From Cryptomeria japonica (lineage: Eukaryota; Streptophyta; Pinopsida; Cupressales; Cupressaceae): 64,000 nt of DNA. Shown here piece after piece: positions 47,118 through 58,861 of the stretch; positions within the stretch are counted from its first letter, which is position 1, and the number at the start of each line of letters is the position of its first letter. A program made the position numbers and the translations under genes. The stretch covers positions 330,119,802-330,183,801 of the forward strand of contig NC_081413.1 of assembly GCF_030272615.1 (NCBI RefSeq). Reading direction: 5' to 3'. Below the pieces are notes generated by a model that was not told where the DNA came from, made no database searches, and was given only the letters and a program-made list of their open reading frames with translations.

Positions 47118-47399
47118 AAAAACTCATTAGAAATGACAACTTTATGGGGAAAGAAGGATCACACATTAATCATGGAAGTATTAATGATTAATCTTCAAAT
47201 TTTTAGAAAGGTAATGATGGCACATCAGAAGGGCAGATTCCTAAACAAGAATATTAAATTTCCACACGCTTTGTGGGTGTGCATTTTCAAAAAGCCGAGT
47301 GTCATTTGGAAGAAAGCTCTGAAGTTGCAGAAGCAGAGAAATTGTAGAAGGAATTCTAAAATGGGGGGGGGGGGGATTGAAGAAGAGAGGAACCTGATA

Positions 47400-48955
47400 A
47401 TATTTCCAGATGGCGGGAGATGCCTAAGGTATGGACAAAGTTGGAGAAGGGATTCATGACAAATTTCATGGAAAAATTGGTAGACTATGATAAAGGCAGA
47501 GTAAACCTAGCGGTTACCAAAGTTACTGAAAATTTGGAAAAATGGTTCCTTCAAAATTCATGGTGTTAGATTCAAGTTGGATGCAGACCTCATTTCAACG
47601 GTCACAGGTATGCCCCATTCTGGTCTTAACTTCTTTAGGGACCTGAAAGTGTCTAATAATGCAGTAAAGATTTTTCCGCATAAAGAGAAGGAGAGAGCAA
47701 AATTAGGAAAAGCTACGGGGGGTATTATGATGCTTCTAATATCAAGAAAATCTGGGTTTGTATGCTTAATGCAATTATGGAATATATTACTGTGGAGGGT
47801 CATTTCACCAGGCTCCACACCTACCATTTTGTGCTTCTAAATCACTTTAGACATGAGAAGAGGATTTCTCTGCCCTATTACCTTTTTAGGTCTCTATCGT
47901 GGTCTCTAAACAAGCATAGCAAGAACCCTTCTTCGCCCGTGCTTCATTATGACCTTATTTTGCTCATTTATGAGCATTGCAAGATTCTAGCTATCTAGGA
48001 AAATAAGAGGTTGTCGGTGTCGCTGGGGAAAGGAAAGAGGAAAATTGAGGAATGTGGGCCCAGTAAGGATGAGTTGATACAAAGCAAAAAGGTTAAAAAA
48101 GCCGCTGTGGAGAAAATTCAAGAGGACATGGGTAAACAAAAAGATATAGAGGTTGATTCTGAGGACATGGGAAAAGATGGAAGTGAGATGGAGACCGATG
48201 AGTCTGACGGAGAGGAGAGCTGGAAAGAAGAGGAAGTGGGGGAAGAGGAAGGAGGAGCAGAGGATATTTCTGATCAGAATAGCCCTACCCACAATGTGAG
48301 TATTGGTAATGTTAACAACCAGCCTATGGAGGAGCAAGACAATTAGATTAATAAGGAGGAAAGGGAAATGGAAACTGAGCAGGAGAAGGATAAGGAAGAA
48401 ATGAGCAGGGAACAGGATAAAGCTGGAGATGGGATTGTTCTGGATAAACTCAAAAACCAATATGAGGCTCTAATGGGTTTTGATAGGTGGGTATATGAAA
48501 GAATCAAGAATCTGGAAAAAATTGATAAGCAACAGGAAGAGCAGGGAAAGAAAGATGAAAGTAACCAAGAACAATGGAAAAAGGTTATGGAGGAAAAAGT
48601 GGAGAAGCTGGAAGCTCAGATTAGTAAGTTGGAGGAAGGAAAAACTGCCATGAAGAAATTTTTGGTTATGATTCTGGATATCCTTACCTCTGTGACCAGG
48701 AATATGGAGGAAATTGCCAAGTTCCTTGATGGCTCCAGTACTTCCAAACCTGTTGTGGACCTAGATATTGATGAGGATGCTATTGAGGCAGGGAACGTGG
48801 AAAGTGCTCTTGGTGGCACGACAAAAAGGACTAGGACGAGTATGAAAAAAGCTGCTTTGGCCTCTTCCAAGGAAATCCCTATGCTCAGGGATAATATTAA
48901 AGATTTGCAAGGGATTAGCGAAAATTTGGCTAATGCCATTAAAAACATTAAGTAA
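47400..48955 (+). pseudogene. Third LINE coding region: plant transposon-associated domain plus acidic coiled coil
   Basis: Downstream of RNase H a new coding region appears in pieces. It begins with PDNISRWREMPKVWTKLEKG (about 47395-47455). Next is FKLDADLISTVTGMPHSGLN and then YHFVLLNHFRHEKRISLPYY (about 47825-47885), the pattern I recall from the family named putative plant transposon protein (Pfam Transposase_32). From 47762 to 48955 one frame runs through with two in-frame stops. It changes to a basic patch (KGKRKIEEC), a long Glu/Asp tract, then a coiled coil (about 48440-48640) and a Thr/Arg/Lys-rich tail ending in NLANAIKNIK. Two further shifts lie upstream. The TSD includes this region, so it moved as part of the LINE. 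Function unknown; the family match is from memory. Confidence 0.6.
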
Positions 48956-49901
48956 TTTGTCTTTTGTCTTTTTTCTGTTATGGCTGGATGTTGCTGGTTT
49001 TGTTGGGCTTTTATGCTGGTTTTTGCCTAGAACTGTGCTAGTTTTTTTGCAGATTGTCTTTTCTTGTTTCTTAATGCTCTTATATTTTAAGGATCTTTTG
49101 TAAAGGGTTTCGAGATCCCTTCAAAACTCATTTTTTCCCATAATAAAAAACAACAATAATGAATTATAAATCAACAACACAAAAAGAACACCTTACAACA
49201 CAAGATTTATGTGAAGAAACCTTTTTGAAAAAAAAACACCACCAAGAAGAGAGGCCAATGCTTGTATTATCTTCATGAAATAGAGATTACATACAACCCT
49301 TCCTTCTCCTATTCTACCTTCAATCCAATAGCACTTGTGTACAAAAATGAGCTCCCATAATGTCTCCATCTCAAGTCTTAATATATAGGCTTATGGAGGC
49401 CCAAAATACCAATATAAAACATTACCATGGGCCAAAACAAGCTTCCAAAAAACCATGGTAAAAATCCATCTGACCCACCATTGAGATTCCCTCTTACAAG
49501 TTCAAAAATAGCACCACAATTGCACTTACAACTTTATGACAACTATCATAAGATGCTCTTACATGTCATAAACTATCACAACATACACCATCTAATATTA
49601 GCATATTCTCTTAAATTGTAAGACACCAAGAATAATAGATGCTCTTACATAAGTCATACACTAATAGTAGAATCTAGGCATCCCATATTTACTTGTGATA
49701 AACCTCATGGTAAATGTTAATAGTAATCATTGCCCGTAAATAATTAATTTACCATTGCTTGTAAACAAATAATTACCGGTCCAATAAAATATGTTTACTT
49801 CCATTGGTGAAACTCCTACCCCTTATGAATAATTTAAAAATAATATTAAGAGTAATTAATTACATAGGATTTACAAGGTTGATGGCACCTTAATCCTAAC
49901 A

Positions 49902-50761
49902 TTCTCCCACTTGACATAATACATTGTAAAAACACCCATAGGAATCACAAAGGAAGGAAAACCATCCCTTAGTCACAAATATACCACTTGATTATTTAAC
50001 ATGCTCATGTGCTTTGACAAGATACTTGCAATAGCAACCAAGCTAACCACCATCAAACAAAAAATACTCCTCACTTCCCCCAACATGCCACCTATGGAAG
50101 AAAAGGAACATGCCAAGGTGAAGCATACCAATTGTCACCGAGTCTTGCACCAATCTATATATGAACAAAAGCATCAAATTCAAATGATAACAAAGGCTCT
50201 GAGTAGCTACCTCACTTAAACCACTTGGAATAGCAACCACAACAAATTGCAATACATCCAAGCTAAACATACCTCAAACTAGGGTATACCAACATAGATA
50301 AAACTTCATGCCATCAATAAACCAACTCAAAATTGTAGTTAAGTCTTTGTGTATCCATCCTTCTACCTCAATGCAACATACCAATGCACAAATTACCAAA
50401 GACAAATCCAACTAACAAAGTCTACAATAACATTTAAAAATCTTGTGGGGTATATGCAGTCCACATTCGAGTCATCCCACTACAATTGATACGTTGTACA
50501 CACCTACAAATTTTATAACTTGTAGATCCTAATCCAATGAAACAAGAAAACTCATCATCACATCAATAACCAATGACCCAAGATATCAAAGAGAATCACT
50601 AGACATAAATCTAGAAACTCTTAGTGCATGAGTAATACCAAACCTAAAAAATAGATTAAAGCATATCAAGTCTATCTATAGTACTTTTCATAGAGGATGC
50701 GACAAATCCTTCTATGACATAGTGTCAAGGAAACATACATTGATCTGCGAATCCTATAAAC
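49902..50761 (-). other. Element D interior, 3' part
   Basis: Starts with the purine-tract complement TTCTCCCACT (49902-49911) next to the LTR start (TGTTAGG on the minus strand). The remainder has only short frames with no domain. Confidence 0.6.
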
Positions 50762-51651
50762 TGTTAGATACTTGATCAATCCCAAAGACATTGAGAGGGG
50801 GGCGGGGGGGAGTGAATCAGTGTCTAACTAGTGAATGAAATATTTAAACTTGTTTGAAACTTTACAACCCAAATTAATGTACCGATAAACAAGCAATAAA
50901 GCAATAAAGAGAAATAAGAGAGACATCATCAATGCACACCATAACACAAGATATTTTGGCGAGAAAACCCAGTAGGGGAAAAACCTCGGTGGGATTTGTG
51001 ACCCATAATATTTACTCACTGGACAATATGAATAAATATTACTGATAGAATAGGGGCCTACACATGCAAGAAGGCCAACAACCTAGAGCTCACTGCTCAA
51101 TCACAACAAGGAGTCACATTGACTACAAAATTGGATGATTAAATCCAATGACAATGTACTGCTCAAAATAACATCTATAATGCTTGATTCAGTACCGGTT
51201 TAAGCTCTATCAAATACCTCTGCCACAAACCTTTCTTCACTCTTCTATGCTCTTATTTGCTCATTAAAATTATTACATCAAAATACATATACAAATATTC
51301 GCTCTCATAATCCACTTGCATTGATTACCTATGCATACCTATCACACTTTTTACATACCTATGCCACTTACAAAATGACCTATAAGATCTCATACATATA
51401 TGAGTCTTTACAATACATCATGTCAGCTATAAAATATAATTATAATACAAAACAATATAATTTCCATGTCGGCTAGTGTGCTAGTAAGATCTTCTATCGG
51501 TGTAGACTGGGTGCCGGTGAGAATAATCTTGTTGTGCCTGCCGGTGCCGGTAGATGATGTTAGTTGCTGGTGTATGTTGTGAACCATATTATTAGTTGGT
51601 TTCCATCAATGACAACATCAACTATTCTCATCTCAGTGTAGAATGCCAACA
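50762..51651 (-). repeat. 3' LTR of element E
   Basis: 890 bp, from TGTTGGCATTC (at 51651 reading minus) to GTATCTAACA. It ends, minus strand, in the TGATTCAC plus C-run plus CTCTCA motif shared with copia C's LTR. Confidence 0.9.
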
Positions 51652-51663
51652 ATCTCCCCCTTT
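51652..51663 (-). other. Polypurine tract of element E
   Basis: AAAGGGGGAGAT on the minus strand, directly before the 3' LTR. Confidence 0.85.
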
Positions 51664-52036
51664 AGCATTGATGGCAACACTCATGAGAAAAATCCAAAAA
51701 CTGATATCCAAAAATGAAGTCCAAAACTGATCCAAAATAGGAGTGCTCCCCCTGAGCAAATGATCTCATATGTTTTTCTCCATACTACTACTCCCCCTTT
51801 GACATTAATGACAAAGGATGTAAAAAATAATCAAAGAATTCAAAATTCTACCTCATAGACTGTATCCGGTTATGTACAATTTGAAAGATATCCGCCAAAA
51901 TCAGATTAAGGCTCTACATGAATTTGGTGTTGTAAGAGATAATGGTTCTAGTCTGCTAGATCATACTGGTCAGATAATGCATCTGTTGCTTCGGTGATCT
52001 TTCTCCTTGAATTGTTGCTTTAGACAGCTCAACCCG

Positions 52037-54850
52037 CTAAGTTATAAGGTTGTCCAATCTAGGACCAAGTTTGTTTTTTAGATCACGTGCCTTCATTCTT
52101 ATCCTTGCTTTTTCTTTTTCTAGTTTCTCAATCTTTTCCTCAAAAACTACCATTTCTTGATCAAAAACTGATGTAAGTTCTGAAGAACCTATCATATTGT
52201 TTGCTATATCATCAATATCTTTTTGTGTTTTCTTTATCCCTTCCTCAATGTCTTCTGTCAAGTTGTGAGGCTTGCATGCTTCCTTATACAGTTCTTTATA
52301 TTCCAGAATTGTGGAATTAAGTACCAATAATAAGGAATCAATGTGCTCAGTATAATCATTGATAGTTTTATTAAAGAATTTATTTTTCTCCTTATTCACC
52401 CTTTCCTTAACAGTCTCCTCATTAATCTTATCTACAATTAGCATATTTGAAGCAATGAATTTGGACAATGTGTCCAATTTACCTAAAGATCCATCAATAT
52501 GATCTATCTTACAAGCTGGTGCAATCATCTTCAATATAGGTAATGTGTCATCAATGACCTTGAATGCTAAGGCGTTGCAATCTATGATCCTCTTAATTGA
52601 ATCCAAAAGTACACCAGTCACATTTGTAGGCCTGAAATTCATGGTGGAAGTGCTAGGCTTAGCAATAACTTTCTTTTCTTCAGATACTTGTCCAATTGCC
52701 TTAACCACTTCTTCCTTATTTCCATAATTGACCTCTTCTTTATTCACTGTTTCTTCTTTTTTCTCATTTTGTGTTTCAATTTTGCTTTCAATCTTACTGT
52801 CATCCTTATTCTCTATCTTGCTGACTGTCGGTTCAGCTATGCTCTGTTCATGTTCTTTCTCTGTCGGTTTCTCTACCTTCTACTGAGTGTCATCATTTGT
52901 AGGTTCAGTTTGTGTTTTTACCTCTGCTTCTACTTGTGCTTCTGTCGATTTCTTAATGTTAGACTAAGTAGCATCTGGGATGGTATCAGGTTTCTCAACT
53001 TGTGCTAATATCTCAATGTTTTGAGAGTCAACAGTGTTGATTGGTGACTCAGAGATCTCAATATTTGCAGCATCAATTTGTTTTACCTCTGCAGTCTCTT
53101 TGTCCATGACAATGTTGATGTATTGTGTGTCCACATTCATGGTAAAAAGAACTTCAGATTCTGGATTGGTGTCATCTCTTGTTATTTCCTCTGCCTTCTC
53201 TTTCGGTTGACTATCAGTTTGTACCGGTGCCTCTACAGTTATTGGTGGGGTGTCCTGTGCTAGTGGAGGAAGGTTATCCTTGACCGTTATATTAGGTACA
53301 CTACCAATTTTACCTTTACCTTTATCCTTTTGATATACCTTTGTAAAAGACATCCATTTTCTATCTATCCTTTTCTTCTTTATTTTCTCTTTCCACAAAG
53401 AATATGTCCCACTTGTCTGTTGTTTCATCTGCAATTTCCTTAACTCGGCTTGCCATAAGGCTAACCTATTGGTGACCACTTACAAAAACTAACCGGTTGG
53501 CTTCTGCAATCAATTCATAAATTTCCTATCAGGAATTGACAGGGTGAACCACCAACAATGCTTCAACTTTTAATTTCTTATCTAATTCCATAACTGACAC
53601 CCTTTTAGCCTCTAACCTTAAATACAAATCATTGGGCAGATCATCAACAACCTCAATGAGAACCTTCTTGTAGATATCAAGATGTAATATAATGCTTTCC
53701 TCTATAGTATTTTTATTTGCATCCTTGAAAGAATGATAGAGTTTATTTACATTGCTAAGGTTACCTTCTTGTGTGATTTCTTTTATCAGTTCCTCCGGTG
53801 TAAGAGTGTTCGGTGCCTTAGGTTCTAATTTCTTCTTAGGAGTTACCTTCTTTTTGCCTTTGTTGTTAGATCCTTTATTGTTCGCCGGTATAGTCTTGCT
53901 TCTACAAAATTTTGCAATATGCCCAATCTTGTTACATGCATAACAAGTTACATTGTTTCTCTGAATAACCTTTCCATAACTTTGACTGGTTTGAGTTCTG
54001 CATTGATTAGATAAATGTCCAAATCTACCACAAACATAGCATTTCACATTCATTATGCAATTGTCTGAGTTATGACCACTTTTATTGCATTTGGAACATT
54101 GACCGGTGGGAAAGTTTGTATTCTGATTATTTCTAAATCTGCACTAATTTTCTCTATGACCAAATTTGTTTCAATTAAAACATTTCCCATTAAATTTATA
54201 AGCATTAGGTTGCCTTACCGGTTTACTGTGATCATGATTGTTTGCAGTCCCTGAGCTTTCTCCATGTTCAAATCCAAGTCCAATTGTTTCTCCATCAGGT
54301 TTCTGACTTTTCAGCATATCATCAAGATTATCTGAACTTTTCTTTAATTTGTCTTTGTATTCATTTGTAGTGACCAACTCACTTTCCAAAGTGCTAACCT
54401 GTCTCAAAAGTTCATCTTTATCATGTTGCATGTGGATCAAACCAGTTTTAAGCATATCATTTTCATAATTAAGCCTTTGAGATTCATCTGATCTTTCATT
54501 AAGTCTTTTGGCCAAATCTTCTTCATTCCTCTTCCTATCTTCAATATCTTTGCATAGTCTCCTGGTTAAATATTGCATTTTATTCTTCATGTTACTGTTC
54601 TCTTGTCTCAATTTGTCTGCAATATCCCTAAGAGTTTCTTTTTCTTCATTATCTTGATTTTGCAATTGCACATGTAATTCTTTTCTCTTATTCTTTGCTA
54701 TAACTAGGTTATCTTGAAGTGCTTTGATAAATTCCCGAGAAGTTCTGAGTTCATCTTCCAGTTTGATATTCTTCAATTTCTATGCATCAAAATCTTCAAG
54801 AGCTCCTTCCAACTGTTGTCTCAATCTTTCCATTGATACTGATTTTAGAA
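52037..54850 (-). pseudogene. Gag-like polyprotein of element E: coiled coil, zinc-knuckle cluster, acidic and helical C-terminus
   Basis: On the minus strand the frame opens with a Met about 60 bases after the primer site (MERLRQQLEGALEDFD). A coiled coil of about 150 residues follows (54776 down to about 54300), then a cluster of about four CCHC knuckles (54180 down to 53900; clear ones are CSKCNKSGHNSDNC, CYVCGRFGHLSNQC and CYACNKIGHIAKFC). Next are a Lys-rich linker, an acidic Pro/Glu/Thr-rich region (about 53400-52800) and a helical C-terminal domain (52747-52037). By analogy it would package element RNA. It is a fossil, broken at several points. Unusual points are the number of knuckles and the long C-terminus in place of pol. 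Confidence 0.75.
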
Positions 54851-54890
54851 TCTTCCTCAAGCTATTAGGCTTTTGCAAATAGAGGACTAG

Positions 54891-54904
54891 GCTCTGATAC
54901 CAAT
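54891..54904 (-). other. Primer-binding site of element E
   Basis: The plus strand reads GCTCTGATACCAAT, the complement of the tRNA-Met primer site, directly inside the 5' LTR. Confidence 0.9.
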
Positions 54905-55788
54905 TGTTAGATACTTGATCAGTCCCAAAGACACTGAGAGGGGGGGGGGGTGAATCAGTGTCTAACCGGTGAATGAAATATTTAAACTTGTTTGCAACTT
55001 TACAACCCAAATTAATGTACCGGTAAACAAGAAATAAAGCAATAAAGAGAAATAAGAGAGACAACATCAATGCACACCATAAAAAAAGATATTTTGGCGA
55101 AGAAACCCGGTAGGGGAAAAACCTCGGTGGGATTTGTGACGCACAATATTTACTCACTGGCCAATATGAATAAATATTACTGATACAATAGGGGCCTGCA
55201 CATGTAGGAAGGCCAACAACTTAGAGCTCACTGCTCAATCACAACAAGGAGTCACACTGACTACAAAATTGGATGATTAAATCCAATGGCAATGTACTGC
55301 TCAAAATAGCATCTATAATGCTTGATTCAATACCGGTTTAAGCTCTGTCAAATACCTCTGCCACAAACCTTTCTTCGCTATGCTCTGCTCTTATTCTCTC
55401 ATCAAAATTATTACATCAAAATGCATATACAGATATTCGCTCTCATAATCCACTTGCATTGATTACCTATGCATACCTATCACACTTTTTACATACCTAT
55501 GTCACTTAAAAATGACCTATAAGATCTCATACATATATGAGTCTTTACAATACATCACATCGGCTATACAATATAATTACAATACAAAACAATATAATTT
55601 CCATCTCAGCTAGGGTACCGGTAAGATCTTTTGTCGGTGTAGACTAGGTATCGGTGAGAATAATCTTGTTGTGCCTGCTGGTGCTGATAGATGATGTTAG
55701 TTGCCGGTGTATGCTGTGAACTATATTACCAGTTGGTTGCCATCAACGACAACATCAACTATTCTCATCTGAGTGTAGAATGCCAACA
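54905..55788 (-). repeat. 5' LTR of element E
   Basis: 884 bp, collinear with 50762-51651 and about 93% identical by hand count. The main length difference is in the G-run near 54940. Confidence 0.9.
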
Positions 55789-58465
55789 CAAACTAATATG
55801 TTGGAATACCTCTCTCACCACTAGTCCCCATAGCTCTCTCAAGTTCTTCAAACTCAACCATATGAATACAAACATCCAAGAAGAAGAACAAAACCAAAGA
55901 GAGAACCTGCAAATCAGACCATATCCTTGTTCCATACTAACATGTACCAAGTTGTGTAAAGTAATATCTCCTTCACCATTCCCAAATGAAATCATGACAG
56001 CAATAGATGAAATATATCCATAGTCCAAGACCAACTATAAGGAAAACAATACAAATGCATAAAATCGTGCATCTTCTTCTTAATACGTCACCAAAATATC
56101 TATATCCAAGACTTAAGTCATATGAGAAGACAAGATACAAAATAATAATGAATCTAATATTCAAGTGAGCAATACCTCTTAGATCACTCACTTGTCGAGT
56201 AGACCAAGGGTGGGTTTCAATATTGTCTTGTGCACACAACACCAAGAATTAAAATATTATAATAAAGGGCAATCTTCCCTTCACATCCATAAAAAGGTGT
56301 AGGCTCCTTGGTCTTTCTACTAAAATCCTCATTAAAGAATAACTATCTCAATACATGATCCAATAAACAAGAGATCTTCCAACCTCACCTAAGTCTCTTT
56401 AATCTCCATGAGTATCCTCCAATCATTCCATGCCAATTTCAAATACAACCTTGAAAAATCATGAACCTCCAAGCAAAAGGTTAAAAATCAAAACCAAAGA
56501 GAACCAACAAGACCACTGCCAAATTTCTAGCTATAGAATCAAGAAACATATCATGTCATCATGATCTATCATAAAGAACATATCATGGTCTCAAGAGAAC
56601 TCACATCATGCCAACACTCTAATCTAAAATCAAGAGTACATCATGACATAATATAAACCATACTCTAAACCTAAAACAACATCTCCAAACATATGAAGAT
56701 AAACATCTCTTATCAGTGAAACCCAAGATGCCAAAGAACCCTCACTGCATATAAAATAGAATCCAAGAGTACATCCAAAACACCAACACAAAATTGAAGA
56801 AGATCATCAACCATCCAATGGTAAATCCACATCACTGTCTAAAATTTCTCACTAAAGTGTGTAATCAAGTTCTTTCAACATTGTGTTAACCATCTCCTAA
56901 CTGAAGATCGTCCATGGCCACAAAACAATCAAATAACTCAACACCAAGAAATCCTGAAGGGAAGAGTCAAACCACAATTTCCAAACAAGAAGATATAATA
57001 CTACACATTCTTTGTCAATAGAACCAAAAATGTCAAACTCTCATTGCAATATTAAAACAAAATCCAAGAGCTTTGCATGACATAAACAACCACTACAATA
57101 GACCATCCATGTTTTAACCAAATATTATCCATGAATCACTATACACTATAACAACAACATCTTAGAACCAAAATCTTGAAACAATGAAGATAAAACATAT
57201 ACTGTAATTGCATAAAGCTCCCATTGAAAGTGACACTGATTTATATATGGCATCATGACCAATATCATTACCAAAACTTCATTAAAAGTGAACAAAGCTT
57301 TTCATGCACCAATAACCTACTAGTAAGATTCAAACAAACAACTATATCATGTACTCCAAATAATCCTTTTCCCATTGCAATCGACATACCAATTTGATAA
57401 TGGTGACCAAGAATAAGGCTTACCAAATAAAATCCACATTAGTAACATGCAAAAAAGAGATAATCGGGCATAACATGTGGATTTTCAAGAATCAAACACC
57501 AAAATAAATGCTATACTTGATTTTTCAAACAAATCCACATAGGAGTAACCATAAATCAATAAGAACCCTCCAAGGAACCATGCAAACCTGTCACTATCTT
57601 CATCCAAAACTCCCTGAATAGAGTCTTATGCATATCTACATAACACAAATTTTAGTTAACATGTAAAACTTGCGAAATCATCTTTGTAAATCTGAAATCC
57701 ATTTCAACATATAGACATTCACATAAAAATATGTCATGTGAACAACTGAATAAACATAGATCTACAAACCCACAACTTTTAAAAACCAGAAAACTGCAAA
57801 ACTTATCATGTTGTCTAGGAGCATTCAAGTCATCGAATAACCAACTTCACAACTCATAGACAACTAGTGACAAATCATCCAGTGATTTCTTGTAACCAAG
57901 GGGTGAAACTAGAAAGCCAACATAAGCACTCCATAACATAGTCCAAATAGTAAGTGCTTTCACATGTGACTCCAAAGCTAAAATCACACAACCAACATGC
58001 ACACCCTTTCACTACACATGACTACATAGAAAAGGAACATAACCACCATGCAAGATGAGAGTAACATATTGCCAAACCGAAGCTCCATATCACTACTATG
58101 CAAGAGAAAAACCCATGATAAACTCCATAATACACAAGATCCTCTATGAGCTCCAAATACCCACCATAAATCTCTTTGACAATATTCAAACGAAAATTAG
58201 ATTTCTAGGCTTCCATTCTCACAAGTCTGCAAAACAATGTTAACACATAGAAGATCCATTGTAATCCACAAGCCACCAACAATTCACAGTTCCTTCTAAC
58301 CGATTCCCACAAGCTTGTCAGGCTAAGAAATCAAAATGGAGGAATACCCATAACTAAAACACCATGAATCCTTCACATGTAAGCACGTGCAAATAATATG
58401 CAAGTTCATGCAAGTACATGCAAACACATGCAAACCACAAAAACCCTTGAAGCTCTAATATCAAA
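55789..58465 (-). other. Element D interior, 5' part, and primer-site remnant
   Basis: About 2.7 kb with no reading frame above 110 codons and no domain. It ends at 58452-58465 in GCTCTAATATCAAA, a decayed complement of the tRNA-Met primer site, directly before the LTR. The long non-coding leader supports a pol-less element. Confidence 0.6.
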
Positions 58466-58861
58466 TGTTGGAAAAGTTGCTAAAAAATATTGGAAATCTC
58501 TAATCCAGTAAAAATATTGTTGATATTCAATGCTTAGACTATACCCAATGAAAATATGTGACTGTACACAAATCTGAAAATTAAGCTGCCTTAATATGGA
58601 AAACCATTTAGATATTCATCTTCTTTGTTATACCAAAAACCACCATTTTAACATGCTTAATAAACATATCTTCTATGAACATAAAGAATCACATAAATAA
58701 CCATTATCTCACCATAAGACAACAACAATAATGAAGTATAAATGAGCAACACATGAAGACCATCTCACAACACAAGATTTACGTGGAGAAACCCTTTTGG
58801 GAAAAAACTCCACTAAGAAGAGAGACCAATGCTTGTATTATCTTCATGAAATAGAGATTAC
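58466..58861 (-). repeat. 5' LTR part of element D
   Basis: Matches 44327-44588 plus 49149-49281 of the 3' LTR. It is cut at 58861 by the start of copia C; the remainder should lie beyond the window. Confidence 0.8.

Larger units (their letters stand above)
44589..49148 (+). mobile_element. 5'-truncated LINE with RNase H and an extra downstream frame
   Basis: Inserted in the 3' LTR of element D and flanked by a perfect 15-bp TSD AACAACAATAATGAA (44574-44588 and 49149-49163). It starts inside RT, the usual 5' truncation, and ends in a short A-rich tail. Order: RT (44600-45300), post-RT region and zinc finger (45300-46470), RNase H (46670-47080), a third coding region (about 47400-48955) and a 3' UTR of about 190 bases. 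The long exact TSD marks it as younger than element D. Confidence 0.92.
50762..55788 (-). mobile_element. Gag-only LTR element E nested in element D
   Basis: A 5.03-kb minus-strand fossil, complete in layout, with its reading frame broken at a handful of places. Parts: 5' LTR 54905-55788, primer site 54891-54904, gag-like frame about 54830 down to 52037, purine tract 51652-51663, 3' LTR 50762-51651. Flanks TAAAC and CAAAC match at four of five positions. No protease, integrase, RT or RNase H could be found in the 3.2-kb interior, so it fits the TR-GAG type of non-autonomous LTR element. LTRs differ at about 64 of 880 positions by hand count. Confidence 0.88.

Noticed and set aside
47363-47375. 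Long G-run considered as a quadruplex or assembly artefact signal
   Set aside because: A single homopolymer inside a decayed LINE. No spaced G-tracts, so nothing beyond a slippage site can be supported.
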